Shown: positions 1-11,340, counted from the first letter of the stretch. The stretch is DNA of 64,000 nucleotides from Cristatella mucedo (GCA_009760855.2 WPIO01000078.1:1212501-1276500); one strand, 5' to 3'. Notes: generated from the sequence alone by a model not told the origin. Program-made: numbers and translations.

Positions 1-295
1 ACAACTTTCAATCGTATGCTTACAAAGCCGGGAATCACCACAAACTGACACCACAACATCCCGGACTCGAAACAATTTAAAAATAGGCTTAAAACGCAGG
101 TGCTCTTCTCAGCATTTGCAGGGACCTTGTGAAACGCCTTTTGTATGCTTATAAGTGCTGCCGTTGAGCATGTCATCGTTAACAAATTGGCACGTTTCCT
201 CTGCAAAAAATGTTAAGTACTTAGAAAGAGATTAACTACCTTAGGGCTTGCACATATTCAAGTACTACTATTGTTCTTATTATCTTAAAAAGCCG
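1..295 (+). mobile_element. LINE-A 3' end (L2/CR1-like non-LTR)
   Basis: The segment matches the last 300 bases of the LINE-A copy at 56.7-57.76 kb: a Cys/Trp-poor coding end (cgtatgcttacaaagcc), a 3' UTR with repeated catgttgaccctg-like text, then 'tacttagaaagagattaa' and an AT-rich end with tta/att units. It is 5'-truncated by the window edge or on insertion. It sits just downstream of the MAGE-like exon on the other strand. Confidence 0.7.
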
Positions 296-429
296 TAAAG
301 GAATTTTCGCAATGGAAAACTGTCCCAGTGGAGCCTCTCACTTGAGCCTCGTATACACTGCCAGTCTAGCTCCAGTCCCGCTTTAGTCATTGGCTATGCG
401 TCACCAAGACTGGGGAGGCGGGGCAAGAC

Positions 430-598
430 TGATCGGAGGCTCGGAAGCTTAGCATGGCTATACTCCCTGGGCCGACAGAGGCGAGCCTAAGCAAACGACC
501 AATCGCAGGCGTCTTCAAGGGCACGCCTTCTTGATTGCTCTGCAAAACATAGCGTACGACGGATCGAGCAAAATCGTCGATGCTATCCACGAACGTCC
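430..598 (-). CDS. Candidate MAGE-domain exon (NSMCE3/Nse3-like), partial
   Basis: The minus strand has an acceptor (…acataaacag) before base 598 and a frame reading DDFARSVVRYVLQSNQEG then VPLKTPAI. This resembles the start of the MAGE homology domain, where a D/E-x-L-V-R-Y-L-L stretch is followed by a Q-x-x-x-x-P-I/L-K turn and the first helix of the winged-helix region. MAGE proteins such as NSMCE3 bind NSMCE1 in the SMC5/6 complex and act in DNA repair in the nucleus. Only the first 35 or so residues can be matched; the frame stays open to 387, but the matching part ends near 450-500. A donor around 430-440 is a guess. The rest of the domain would lie left of the window. I infer the family from the motif only; a chance match is possible. 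Confidence 0.45.
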
Positions 599-599
599 C

Positions 600-2140
600 T
601 GTTTATGTAACACTATGAGCTCTTCATTTAGGAAGCAGTGCTTAAGGCGGCAGACGAAATAGGTAATCGCTGAAGGCTTACATTCACGGGGCGGATCGCT
701 GAGGGCCATTTTCTACCTCCAGAACAGATGTAATTTTCCCATGGCCACTCTGGGGGTGGAGCAAGTACGAAGCCAGACTGAAGGGAAAAGCGGCCGCGTA
801 AACTTCTTGCTAGAATGAAGCCGTAGCTGGACGTATGCACGACAGCAGCAGGAATGACCCATGTAAACATAGCTTAAGCCATCACCGCTGGGTAGTTACA
901 TAAAGATATACCAGCTACCGTTAAGAGTAACACATGCTTAATCCAAGAAGCTTGATGAAAGTAGAAGGCTACAGTCGGATATCCTGTTCGCACGCGTATA
1001 CATATATATTATGTTTGGTTGACGCTTTCACCCGGTCAGTGACTCGTACATCCGGAAACCTCCGGTGACCTCTGACCCAATAGGTTCCCCGCACCTCCAT
1101 AAGAGCTTCCTTGTTTCCGCCGGCGGCTTCGGCCCCTGAGCTCGTTGCTGAAGCTCTTGTCTCACTGTGAGTATTATCGAGCTGAGTTCCTGCGAAAACT
1201 TTGGCCCACGTTGAGGTAAGTCTTACCAGAGACCGATCTGTCGCGTTTGCCGGGTGATATGCTGATCAGCAACTGCGACCGTTTGAGTGCTAACGGTCGG
1301 GGGCTTCTCGTTTGGTCGGGGCAACGTTAGCAGTATAGCAGAAGGTTTCCGTGGGTGATGCTTTTGTACGTATATTTGAACGGTCTTCACGCGGCGAAAT
1401 TAATTTAAGCTTTTAGCCGTGGTTGCTGTTGCTACTCAACGGGCACTATCCGGCTGGTCGTGCAGGTGGTGAATGGCGAACCGTGCTCCACAGCGGTTGT
1501 AATTTCGGCACTTGCGCCCCTCCTTTGTAAGTTCCGATGTGCTCTTCTCGGAACCATATAAGAGCAAGAATAATGTTACTAGGTTGTAGTAGTGGGAAGG
1601 GCTAGTAAGTCGTCGTTAGCACGTTAGGGAGTGAAGCCAAGTGAAGCTCGTTGCTTGATCGTTTAAGATGAATCGGGGCGCGCGTATGCCTACCGCTGGG
1701 CGCTCGTGCGAGGCTGCGCAGCGAGTCGTGCGGCGGCGGCGGCGTGTGTCATGTCCGCGTTTATCATGCCATCTAGGGTGCATGCATATGTGCGAGCGAT
1801 CGATTCATCAACGAACCGCAAGCCGACCGGGTCGTACTCGTTGACCATTCCTCCGGGCTGCTGCAACCGGATTGTGTAGACATTTCTAGCAGCGTTCGCA
1901 CCCACTTTTGTCTACTTGGCCAGTGAGCCCGGATGGGATGGTCAGGTATTTGCCCGGGGAGCTTGAAAGACCGTGCACCCAGCTTAACAATTTGGTGAGA
2001 GAAGGTGTGCTGATGGGAATTGCACCTCCAAAATGAGTTACCCTTTATCTGCTTGGTGGACGCTCTCTGATGTTTACATTGGATTTGTTTTATTTCTGAC
2101 ATAATCCTTACCTTCTGCAGAAGCATGTGAAGTGGTGGTA
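600..2140. other. No assigned gene; possible exon fragments
   Basis: Between the MAGE-like exon and the first LINE-A tail I see no recognised gene. At 1903-1690 on the minus strand an open frame of about 72 codons ends in TAG, contains MVNEYDPVGLRFVDESIART and has normal codon use, but its acceptor (gtagacaaaag) lacks a pyrimidine tract. On the plus strand a consensus donor (GAG|GTAAGT, near 1215) follows a moderately GC-rich stretch from about 1080, which could be an untranslated first exon. Neither has other support. Confidence 0.2.
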
Positions 2141-2144
2141 GAGT

Positions 2145-2230
2145 TGTGGATACTTCAAAGTATCTAGAACGAGATTGAGTTCTAATAGGGTGCTATTCAA
2201 ATGTCTTATTATTGTTATCGTTAGTAATGC
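2145..2230 (+). mobile_element. LINE-A 3' tail fragment
   Basis: Contains the tail signature 'tctagaacgagattgagttc' followed by a 'gggtgctattcaaatg' block and (att/gtt) units, as in the other LINE-A ends. Confidence 0.65.
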
Positions 2231-2524
2231 ATGCGGGAATTTTAGCATCTTAAGTATGTAGGCAACTTCTTTCGTCGAGGAAACTATGGTGTAGTCATTC
2301 GGTTACTAACGAGCCACATAAAAGCTGAGTTGGGTGAATACATCCAACCTATGGATCATGTGCTAGATAGAGATCGTGCATTCCACGACCCCGCACGGAT
2401 TTGCAGGCCAATAAATAAAACAGAGCTAATACTAATGATCGAGAAATTTTGTTGTACCGTGAACTAAAACTCTTACTACTGCTGTACCTAATACAATATG
2501 TATATATCACCGTAAGATAACTAA

Positions 2525-2660
2525 CATTTCTCTCTAGGCACTTTGCATATACTGTAGGGAAAGCATATCAATATGGTTAGTGATAACACGCACAGCACTA
2601 GCATGCATAAGCACACAAAGAGCCGTCCACACGGACAGAGCAAATGCTGTGAGGAACAGA
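2525..2660 (-). mobile_element. LINE-A 3' UTR fragment
   Basis: Reverse copy of the LINE-A 3' UTR: 'tctctctaggcactttgcat', then 'aagcacacaaagagccgtcc' and 'agcaaatgctgtgagg', in the same order as at 50640-50840. It ends where SINE-1 begins. Confidence 0.65.
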
Positions 2661-2661
2661 T

Positions 2662-2850
2662 GGGAGCCGTGATGGCACACTAGGTAAGGTGGTTGCTTTC
2701 ATGGCCTCGGTCGCGAGGTCGTGGGTTCGATTCCTGCGGTGGGCGATCCTTTATCGCCACTGCAAGCGGTGGTGATAGCCCTAAAAGGCTCTTCTGTCGC
2801 TATGCAAAAAGAGGCTGTTTAAGCAGCTAGGATTTTGTTTATGGGTTTGA
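2662..2850 (+). mobile_element. SINE-1 (tRNA-derived)
   Basis: tRNA-like head 'gagccgtgatggcacactag' with an A-box-like stretch, then a B box (gtgggttcgattcctgcgg), then a non-tRNA body: 'ggtggtgatagccctaaaag', 'gctcttctgtcgctatgcaa' and 'gaggctgtttaagcagctag'. The same order recurs in about ten other places in the window. Confidence 0.75.
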
Positions 2851-3210
2851 CACCTCACATAGGCTGAAAGGAAGCACAGGAGCTGGTAAAACATAATAAC
2901 GTGTTCAAAATTGCTGTGCTCATACATGCACAAAGGACGATGATTCACATGATGGATGATCGTGTGCTGCTAAGGGAATGCAGTCTTTTAGTTTTGCTGC
3001 AAATAGCGTCTATCAAGTTTACAAAAAAAAACGGAAGACTCGAGCCTTTACTAAACAGTTAACTCGGTCGGACCCAGTCAGCAGCTGTATATAATATACA
3101 CAGTCTGCTTCGGTAAGGCTACTGTTGACGTCGTAACATTGTGGTTGTGCACTTTAGTCGGTAAAGAAAGCAGAGGAAAAGATTTTTGTGCATTTGGGTA
3201 TGCACTGCTA

Positions 3211-3560
3211 TCAGCAGCTTGTGGTGATGTCTGCCACTAGCACACTGACTTTCTCGAAAATCTGACGTGGCATCCGCGAATAAGCCTGCAATGCTCTCGG
3301 CTCGATGGCCAATGAGGTGGTGCTTAATAGATTAGCTACTGGAATGCGATAATCTATCTCGTAGCAGTCTTTAAACCCAGACCTATCATCTTTGCGCGAA
3401 TCTATCGGAAAGGCAGAGCACTCGGCATGGTTGGCCCTTGTGGCTGCGGCATCGTGCACGTTACCGTCGATGCATGCCCTCCCGTCCGGTCGGTCTGCTG
3501 TGCCGGTGTTCAGGCGAGCGACGCTGGGAGCACCGTAGAAAAGCCGATCGCCCGGAAATT
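3211..3560 (-). CDS. Candidate coding exon, unrecognised
   Basis: An open minus-strand frame of about 115 codons ends in TGA at 3211-3213. It includes SGFKDCYEIDYRIPVANLL and ends ADITTSC. There is no ATG; a TGA lies just before 3567, so an exon would have to begin at an acceptor such as tacggtgctcccag near 3527. The residue mix looks protein-like but I know no family. Other frames over 3461-3913 are also open, partly because of a G/C run at 3588-3597, so this is weak. Confidence 0.22.
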
Positions 3561-3989
3561 TGGGCACTCATATTGAGCAGGACTCGGGGGGGGGGGAGGA
3601 AGCTGAGGAAGTGGCTATCATTGCGAGTAAACACCGAATCGGTCTTCGGGGTGCTGCTGCGGCTGCTTTGGGTGCTGCTGAGAGCTGGTGGATTAGATGG
3701 CAGTGCGCGTCTCCAGCACAGCTGTCCCTTGGGTCCAGCGGAGGCTGCATCCAAGGGTACTGCCATTGACCCGAGGCCTAGCTTGGCGTCTCTGCTAGCC
3801 GATGTGGCTGGTCGTTTCTGATCGCCTGTGGTGGCTCGGTCGTGAAAGCTGTCCTGCTGCTGACGTTTAGGCTGCTGGCATTTCGGAGGTTTCCTCAGGC
3901 TCGAGCGTCCCACCTCCGTGTCTCCTTGCCATTCTGCGGCAAAAATCTCAGAGGCTCAGCCATGCTCAGCCAGCCTTTGCCGAAGGAGC

Positions 3990-4165
3990 ATGTTGACCCT
4001 GTGCACGTCACCTCTAATCACGTTATTCTTGTTGTTTATCAGGTATGCCACCACTAACCATTCGATCGTGTTTCCTTTGCAGCAAATGTAAAGCACCTAG
4101 AAAGATGTTGAGTTCCCTGAGGATGCTTTATCAAGTGTGTTATTGTCATTATTATTAAGGAGCTG
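3990..4165 (+). mobile_element. LINE-A 3' tail
   Basis: Contains 'catgttgaccctgtgcacgt', 'tttcctttgcagcaaatgta', 'cacctagaaagatgttgagt' and ends in tta/att units, as in other LINE-A copies. Confidence 0.75.
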
Positions 4166-4172
4166 CGACTGC

Positions 4173-4189
4173 CCCCCCCCCCCCCCCCG
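4173..4189. repeat. Poly-C run
   Basis: Seventeen consecutive C between the LINE-A tail and the LINE-B fragment. Such runs are prone to length error. Confidence 0.9.
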
Positions 4190-4234
4190 ATCGATCAAGT
4201 GATGCAGAGTAAAATATGTTTACTCTGACTCACA

Positions 4235-4705
4235 ATTCCTGTCGTGGCCTGGCTCCTCATACCTAGCCTAACTGCTGGACCCGGTTCAGCCTCCATGTAC
4301 CCTCAGGTCATCCACGGACAGTAAATTAGGTGTTCCATTCCTGCTCTTAAAGACCGTTGACAACTGCAGCTTTTGCTCTGCAGGTCCTATGATGCAAAAC
4401 TTGCTTTCACAATTCCTACGCAACCACTCCTACTCTCCTGCTGCCGACTGTGGCACATCCTTACTAGCCTCCCTGAGATGCTACTTCCATGATACTTACT
4501 TCCTGGAGTGCCCACCTCTCAGCTACCATGCCCACCACTTTCTCTTTGTTACATGAGATGAATTCTGCTGGCTACCGAATGCACACCGAAGCCGCTCAGA
4601 GTGGGCTATGGAAAAAACTCTCCTTCGTAGCACCCACTTAGTCCTCATTGCTTTGTGGAGCTACAGACAGATATACATACATAGCATTGCATTACATCAA
4701 CCCCA
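4235..4705 (+). mobile_element. LINE-B 3' fragment (L2/CR1-like)
   Basis: Matches the LINE-B copy at 44.3-45.15 kb: 'ctggctcctcatacctagcc', 'tgctggacccggttcagcct', 'aaagaccgttgacaactgca', 'gctctgcaggtcctatgatg'. It ends in the 'gctacagacagatatacata' block and acatt-like units. The reading frame is broken. Confidence 0.7.
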
Positions 4706-5103
4706 TATGTTGATCAGAAGAAGGACCGACTATCCTTTTCTCTCGCTAGAGTGGATTTAGCCTAACGTCCGCTAGCACCAGTGCCATACTTCTCAATCGG
4801 CTTCCTTATTGAGTGGCTCTTACATGTTTATTGTCAACTGTTTCAACCACATTCTCCCGGCCCTTCAAGTTGGCTATTTACCGTGTTCCCCTTGTATTCC
4901 ACCATGGAAAATAGGGCGGGGGAGTTTTCCATTTGTGATACACTACGATCCAAGTAGGCTCTGCTACTGAGAAGCTTGCTGACGAGAGACCTTTGTAGCT
5001 GAACGTTCCTTTAGCGATATGGCCGAAGTCATCGTTGAAACATACTCGAGTTGTTGAAATGTGCCCGAGTTGTGAGCCACGAACCCCCGTGTTTCACACA
5101 CAC

Positions 5104-5263
5104 CGAGTTAGTGAAGTTTCCAGCCACTTCGTGCAGCCCAGCATGCCCGGGCAAGCAGCTCGGTGAGAAATCAGATTCGCCAGCACCCCCTCTATTCGAA
5201 GGGCATCGAGTCATCTTGTCGTCAGAATAATTAGAACACGACGACATTTGTCTGGTTATTTGA
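5104..5263 (-). CDS. Candidate internal exon, unrecognised
   Basis: The acceptor is strong (cacttgtcttcattctgcag) and a GT follows base 5104 on the minus strand (AACTCG|GTGTGT). One frame is open throughout: one base, then 53 codons starting QITRQMSSCSNYSDDKM and ending VAGNFTNS. I know no family. It is one of several minus-strand candidate exons from 13.2 to 5.1 kb; the phases of neighbours do not all agree, so I do not join them. Confidence 0.28.
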
Positions 5264-5754
5264 CTGCAGAATGAAGACAAGTGGAAGTGGCTACAGTGGC
5301 AGGCCTCTCAAAGAGACAATCTCTGTCCAACGACCGATCTGTGGCCAGGCAAGTGGGAGTCTACAGACCGTCATGCCACATCACCAGCACATCCAGCTCG
5401 GCTGCTAGGCAGCCAGCCGAGCTATGCTGGTGCTTGTGGATGAGGCTAGCTTTCCATGTGAGTGACACAACTGTGAGGCCAGCTCTTCAATTTAAATCAA
5501 GGCAGCCAGCTCAGGCTGCTGCCAGCAGGTATTCTGACCGAGTGGCCCAATGCTGTCTGGATAGGTGATCAAGACTTGAGATCTGGCCATTGCCAGTACA
5601 GGCAGCCGACCTGCAATGCCGGCCAAGGGTGTCCTTTGATGTTTCAAACATGCCTCTCAGTTTCGGTGGCATGGTCGTTTGCTCCGTACTAAGGGAAGGC
5701 AGATAAAAATGGATTTTCTAAAAACACTTCGTCGAAGCCAAAAAATACTCTTAC

Positions 5755-5922
5755 ATTGTGACTAATCTCTGCATAGATCTGTGCATAAAATGGATCCTGC
5801 TGTAGAAACAACAGGCAGCTGTGATGGGGCACTACCCCTGTTGCATTATTTAGAAATAGTGACTGACCTATGGCCATCTGCCGTGGCCCTGAGATCAAGA
5901 ACGGTTCATCTCGAGCAGGCAA
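5755..5922 (-). CDS. Candidate internal exon, unrecognised
   Basis: An open frame of 56 codons starts just after a TAG that could be the acceptor (gaggtgctgcattag) and ends at a consensus donor (CACAAT|GTAAGA). It includes RDEPFLISGPRQMAIG and QDPFYAQIYAEISHN. Phase is 0 at both ends, which does not fit the phase-2 start of the next candidate at 5263, so an unseen exon would lie between. Homology unknown. Confidence 0.28.
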
Positions 5923-6343
5923 CTAATGCAGCACCTCTGGTCTGCCAAACCGGTGCTCCCAAGTCCACCAATTAAATTAGCAACACTCGGCTGTTGCCAG
6001 CTCTCAGTCTCAAGCTCTCAAAAGGGCTTTAAGCCTTGGTTTTAAACGACTACTTAGGTATTCGAACCGAATCCCCATGTCTTGCCTAAATGCAAGTGGA
6101 TTTAGTTTCAATTGCAAAGGAGTGCAGTGTCGAAGTCATTGTGAGTGCAGTGTTGAGAAACGATCATTAGTGCTGATGTAATACATAACCGAGACCGTTT
6201 GCCCTGCTCGGAGAAGTTGCCAGTCCAGGTAGTGAGTCCAGCAGCTCCAGCTGTCTGTCTCTGAGATTCCTTTTGATTCCTGAATGGCCTAGCTCCTGTC
6301 TCTCGCTCCTCCTGTGTAGGCATTTCGGAATGAGTTCGCAGTA

Positions 6344-6386
<43 letters not shown>

Positions 6387-7134
6387 GATAATAAGTCCTT
6401 CCTCTAGCACCCTTAGAAAACCAAATCCCTATCCAGGGTCTCTACCACTCACTGCAAGAGAAGCAGTAACCGAGAGTTCTTGACTAGCAAGGTGCTCGTG
6501 ATGTGACAAGCATGCAGAAGCACTCTGTCATGCTTGGAGCAGCACGCCAAAGGGCCACTGGTTGGTAGGATTCATGGCTCGTTCCGTGAATCATGCCTGG
6601 GTAGGCATGCAAACCAACCAATAAATATTGCATTTTAGAAGCTACATTTTTGCACTCTTGGTTCGAACCTGCAGGCCGGGAAAGAGCACGTGACCGTGCC
6701 AAAGTGTCCCGAGCCTTGCCTTAGCCTGTATGCCTTTGACCGTGCTGCACTGCTAATACGCAGGTTGAGCAGGTCTCTTAACCTGCGACCGCAAAGAGGA
6801 CTGTGTAGCGTTCCTGCTTGTCTTTATCTTACATGTGCGGCAGCGTGTGCAGAGCTAAAGGATTGTCAGTCATCGCTGCCTCGTAGAGAGAGAGCGAGCT
6901 GAGCCCGAAGCCGTAGCCGTGCACCCAGTCACACAGTTTTCTTAGGACATACAGTCGCATCACTGCTGAGCCAGTTGTACTGCAAAGTGGCGTAGGCTCA
7001 TTATTGGTCATTTATCAGGTGCACGTTTCATGCGAAATAGATTGAGATGAGAGCGCGCGAGCACAACGGGAGGCCGTCGAATTAAGGCTGCGCAAGGCAC
7101 TGCACCGCACCAATGCTTGCCAGGTAGCGGAAGC

Positions 7135-7138
<4 letters not shown>
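5923..7138. other. No assigned gene
   Basis: No gene is recognised here. A TA-rich (AAT)n array lies at 6343-6384. A tRNA-like B-box string (ggttcgaacc) occurs at 6660-6670 on the plus strand without a convincing A box or body, so I do not call a tRNA or SINE. Confidence 0.4.
6343..6384. repeat. (AAT)n microsatellite
   Basis: About fourteen uninterrupted AAT/ATA units. LINE-A ends in ATT units, so this may be the only remainder of an inserted end, but no LINE text adjoins it. Confidence 0.9.

Positions 7139-7201
<63 letters not shown>
7138..7201. repeat. (GA)n microsatellite
   Basis: About 31 uninterrupted AG units. Confidence 0.95.
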
Positions 7202-7203
<2 letters not shown>

Positions 7204-7577
7204 CAGGAGGAGCTCGGAGCTTTCAAAGCCCGTGATCTATCGAACGTGATTGCGCGTATGACTCGGTGCCGCTGCTTCGTTCAGTCTGCCCAGTGAGCAG
7301 CTGGCTGCGTGGGACGCGACTGTCACGGGAGGGGGCCCAGTTGCATTCACAGAGCCATTGGGAGCAACAGTCTGCTCTCCAGTCTGTTCCTACCACTGCC
7401 TACATTCTCGCAGCTTGTCTGATGCAATGCGTGGCCACGCCACTCGGTTGAAGCTGCTGCAGCCTCTGGATGCTACAAGCAGCAAACCGGCACGACCTTG
7501 ACCTCTTGCAGATCGAAGAGGGCAAGCGCTGTGCTGCACCTCTTTGGGCTCTCTGGCGCACCGTAGTAGGTTGGCAC

Positions 7578-7694
7578 CCTGATCGCGCTCCATGCAGGAA
7601 GGCTATGGCGCAGCATTTGCTTGGTTCCGGCCTTTGCAAAGCGTTAATGAGCAGTTGTTCCCGATAGCAGCCGTCGTTGGCAAGTGCATGAAAG
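7578..7694 (-). CDS. Candidate internal exon, unrecognised
   Basis: The acceptor is good (ctgtagagttgtctttctaag). The open frame runs one base plus 38 codons plus two bases, reading FHALANDGCYREQLLINALQ and ending FLHGARS, to a GATCAGG|GTGCCA donor. The residue mix and codon use look coding. The frame stays open beyond the donor to about 7400, so the exon end is uncertain. No family recognised. Confidence 0.3.
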
Positions 7695-7799
7695 CTTAGA
7701 AAGACAACTCTACAGCTGATTGACGCTCGGCATACGTACATGGAAGCGGCAAGGCCCCCCATGTGATTGGTTTTTCAAAGACGCTCTTAGAACTCGTTT

Positions 7800-7957
7800 G
7801 TCTTACGTGTTGACACTGCTGCATGTCACCTCTAACCATGTCATGCACGATGACATGGTGCATATTACCACTAATCGTCGATTGTGCTTTCTTTACAGCA
7901 CATGTAAAGTGCCTAGAAAGTGATTCAGTTCTCCTAGGGCACTATACAAATGTATTG

Positions 7958-7996
<39 letters not shown>
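7800..7996 (+). mobile_element. LINE-A 3' tail with (ATT)n
   Basis: Contains 'tgctgcatgtcacctctaac', 'tttctttacagcacatgtaa', 'gtgcctagaaagtgattcag', then (att)n, like the intact LINE-A end. Confidence 0.75.
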
Positions 7997-8344
7997 CTTG
8001 ACAGACTGCTCAAAGTTAGTATGGTGCTATATGAGTGTCAGTGCCATGCTGCCTCACACAGCAGCTGGGTCATAGTCCATCGGCTTGGCTCATGTCAGTT
8101 CTTCAGCAAACAGTACTTCATTCCCAGCGGCAATTCGGTTAAAGCCACTAAAGCTGGCCTGCTGCTATGTACATGAGACTTTTCGATCGGCAGGTCTACA
8201 TGTGTTGTTTTAGTTTAAAAATGCGACATCGAAAGTTTGGTTTGTCGTATGAGCATAGTGGACGTACAAGTAGGGGCGGGTCTCCTACCCATTCTGCTTT
8301 GCTATGGCCAAGAGGCCGATAAAAGACCCCAGATCCTTGGCATG

Positions 8345-8489
8345 TTGAACCCCTTTCGCAAAACATATAGGCATGCAAAGTCGCAATCGTAAGGCTGGCC
8401 TTCTTTGAGAAGTCTGAGCAGGTGTCCGTTGACACCATAGCAGTAGTAGTGGGTGTGCACGTTTGATATTAGGTGCACCTCAGGAGCAG
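8345..8489 (-). CDS. Candidate internal exon, unrecognised
   Basis: An acceptor (cctacaagcacag) is followed by an open frame in phase 1: APEVHLISNVHTHYYCYG, then HLLRLLKEGQPYDCDFACLY. Aromatic, His and Cys content is high. The downstream donor is unclear. I know no matching family. Confidence 0.28.
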
Positions 8490-8854
8490 CTGTGCTTGTA
8501 GGTTTCAAGTTCTAAGCTCAGATAAATCGCTGGCAAAACAGATGATGGACAAGTTTCCCTAGAAATTGCTTAACTTTGGGTAATGGAAATTCGACTAGTC
8601 GCAGATGCTTTCAAAGCTATTGGTCCATTTTGTAGTCATTCACATCACTCGACAGGTTTTTCTTGTGAGGAGCTGAGTTTTAGATGCGTTTACGTTTTTG
8701 TGTCGATCACACGATCTTTAGCTGCCCGAACAAAAGGACCCAGTTTGCTGCTAATTGCCAGGTCATGGCTGAGCTAGATAAATACTGTGTACGCCGATTC
8801 CACAGTGTGTCACTTCTCAAGCCTTTGCTGGGGTGACTTGCCTTTTGTGGAATC

Positions 8855-9345
8855 CTTGCCTTTGAAATTCTTTGCTCTTTCGTAGAAATAAATCTCTTTC
8901 TAGGTATGCACTTCTCATTCGCTGGAAAGAAAGCATATCGTGTGATTGGTGATAACATACACAATGGTAGCATGCATTAGCACCTAAAGGACAATTCAGA
9001 TGGATGGAGCAAATGCTGCAAAGAAGTGGGTTTTAGCTTCCTTTTAGATATCGTCTAGTCAGTCAGCGGATGTCGTGTAATCAGTCGGGGTGATTTCCAG
9101 GCTTAAAAGAGCTTAGGAACTGAAGGCACGATTTTCAAAGGATTTGACATAGGTTGGAAGCACAGCTAAGTCACTTGAATTGGAAGAGAAAGTAGTGCGA
9201 TGGAACGCCTGATTACTTGGTATTTCAAACAGGTCGGCAGGAGAATAAAGGGATCTAAATGAGAGTGCATGAACCTTTAAGTCGATAGAGTGCTTGCTGT
9301 AGAGCTAGTGCAGGTCGGCATAATGTGGCAGCTGCAACGTTCACG
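8855..9345 (-). mobile_element. LINE-A 3' fragment
   Basis: Reverse LINE-A: 'aatctctttctaggtatgca', 'agcatgcattagcacctaaa', 'gcaaatgctgcaaagaagtg', then decayed coding end up to 'gtgcaggtcggcataatgtg', which matches the HITPLLADLHW region of intact copies. Confidence 0.7.
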
Positions 9346-9443
9346 ACAGAGAATCCTAGCCATAGACTTAAGCAGCACTAACTGTAAGTGGCCGGAGGAT
9401 CTGCAAGTCGCACAAGATCTGAGTCGCTAAGTCTGGAGGACAT

Positions 9444-9563
<120 letters not shown>

Positions 9564-10204
9564 TCACAAACGTGCACACATGCTTGGTTGTTGTTCCATA
9601 TCTGAGCAAGCCCACATTTTTGCTATGCATCTTTTGCTATATATTGTCCGACTTGACTGTGAGCGTATGTGGTCTCCTGAGAGGCACTTGGTTTGCCCAA
9701 AACATTGAAGCTACCTTTATCGTAATCCAATTTGAGGCAGTTTGCTGTCATATAAGAGTGAATGCCAGCAATTTTTACAGGGGACCATTAGTGCCGAGTT
9801 GTTTCTGACTGTTGGCTGCTGTGAGTCCTGATGGAGTTGGGGGTCATGGGTTTAAATCGTGAGTATGCAAACAAATGCTTCCTTTATATCAATAGAACAG
9901 TGATTTCTAAAGATGTTATAGCATAGCTCAAGTTCAGCTGGACTGAGCTCAGTCGGATCGATCGTTATCAAAATCCCTCAAAATCGCCTAGACTACTGCT
10001 GATCTGGCCTTTGTCATCTGGTGCTGCTGCTCTTGCTTTTGACTTAACCGGCTCTTTTTTGTTTTGGAGCACTGATTTGTCTTGTCTGTCTCTGAGATTC
10101 TGCCTCTGATTCCAGAGTTGCTAATGTCTCGAATCGGTCGGCTTATGTATGTATATGCGGTATATCTCGGCGGGTGTCACTTTATGAAAGCTGCCGTAAA
10201 AAGG

Positions 10205-10365
10205 TGTTTCACAGGAAGGTTATTAAAATAAATAAATCCTAGCTGATTAAACAGCCTCTCTTTGTATAGTGACAGAAGAGCCTTTAAGGCTAATCGAACC
10301 CACGACCTCGGGACCGAGGTTATGAAATCAACCGCCTTACCTAGTGTGCCATCACGGCTCACATA
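10205..10365 (-). mobile_element. SINE-1, internally deleted
   Basis: Reverse SINE-1: 'cctagctgattaaacagcct', 'gtgacagaagagcctttaag', then directly the B box and 'agtgtgccatcacggctcac'. About 50 bases between body and B box are missing. Confidence 0.75.
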
Positions 10366-10429
10366 TTGTAGCTCGTCGAAAGTCCAAGTGCCTTTTGATG
10401 TGCGCAGCCACAAGAGTTTGATTGGGATA

Positions 10430-10800
10430 GCAAAGGGAAAGTGAAAGCATAGCTGGGTCAGGAGGCCATAGTCGAGGAAGTGGCTAGAACGGAATTAGCA
10501 AAGCAGTACAACTGCTGAGGATGCACCATAGTCGGCAGCAGCAGCAGAGCAGTGATTAAGATGTTGCTGGGTAAAGAATCCTGGAAGTGGGTTCCACAGT
10601 CTTGTACCTGGTGAGCCAGAGCTTCCACTTGCCCACGGTCTGTAAGTGAAAGGGCAGAACCACTAATTCATTGCCTCCTGCTGCCCTGAGATGAACCGTG
10701 GGCAGCAGGAGGCTGAAGCAGGTGTAGCATTTCGGCCTGGTACGAAGGACCCAATCATCGGTGTGGAGCCAGAGTAAGAATGTTTACTCCATATCCGTTT
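10430..10800 (-). mobile_element. LINE-B 3' fragment, diverged
   Basis: Reverse LINE-B: 'gttccacagtcttgtacctg' and 'ggcctggtacgaaggaccca' correspond to 'agactgtggaactcgcttcc' and 'cttggctccttcgtacctag' of the 44.3-45.15 kb copy. Confidence 0.5.
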
Positions 10801-11236
10801 GCTCAGCCGGTTGTTTTGTGAGCCAGCTGGGGGAAAACCTGCCTCTTTGATGTAGATGGGTTGCCTTCGTCAGTCATCCTGCACTAGTTTAACCTTCGAA
10901 CAACAAACAGCAGGATAATTCAATTAAGCTCATCCAGTGGCAGTTCAGGGCTGAATGACTTGCTCATGCTGAAGAGGCCTCGGTGAGCCGTGGTGGTTTG
11001 ACAATGCCAGTCACCAACCGAGGCCCGACCACACAGGCTTCACAGAGGATACTTGGTGAGCTGAAGTCAAGGAAAATTGAGCTCGGTGCCGGGAAAAATG
11101 AACTCGCTCGCAGGAAACAGCTACTCGATTCTAGACCATCTAGCTGCAAGCCTGTTGTCGGACCACTGTCAGAATCTGTATTTCAGTATTGTTACTACCA
11201 GCTGGCATGCCTTTTTAGCTACTAACAACTCGGCTT

Positions 11237-11279
11237 GGAGAGAGTGAGTGAGTGAGTGAGAGAGAGAGAGAGAGAGAAA

Positions 11280-11334
<55 letters not shown>

Positions 11335-11340
11335 TGAGAG
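11237..11340. repeat. (GA)n microsatellite, interrupted
   Basis: AG units with a few gagt and aaag interruptions. Confidence 0.95.

Noticed and set aside
2700-2740. tRNA genes, from the repeated GGTTCGANTCC boxes
   Set aside because: No cloverleaf or acceptor stem; each box is followed by the same SINE-1 body.
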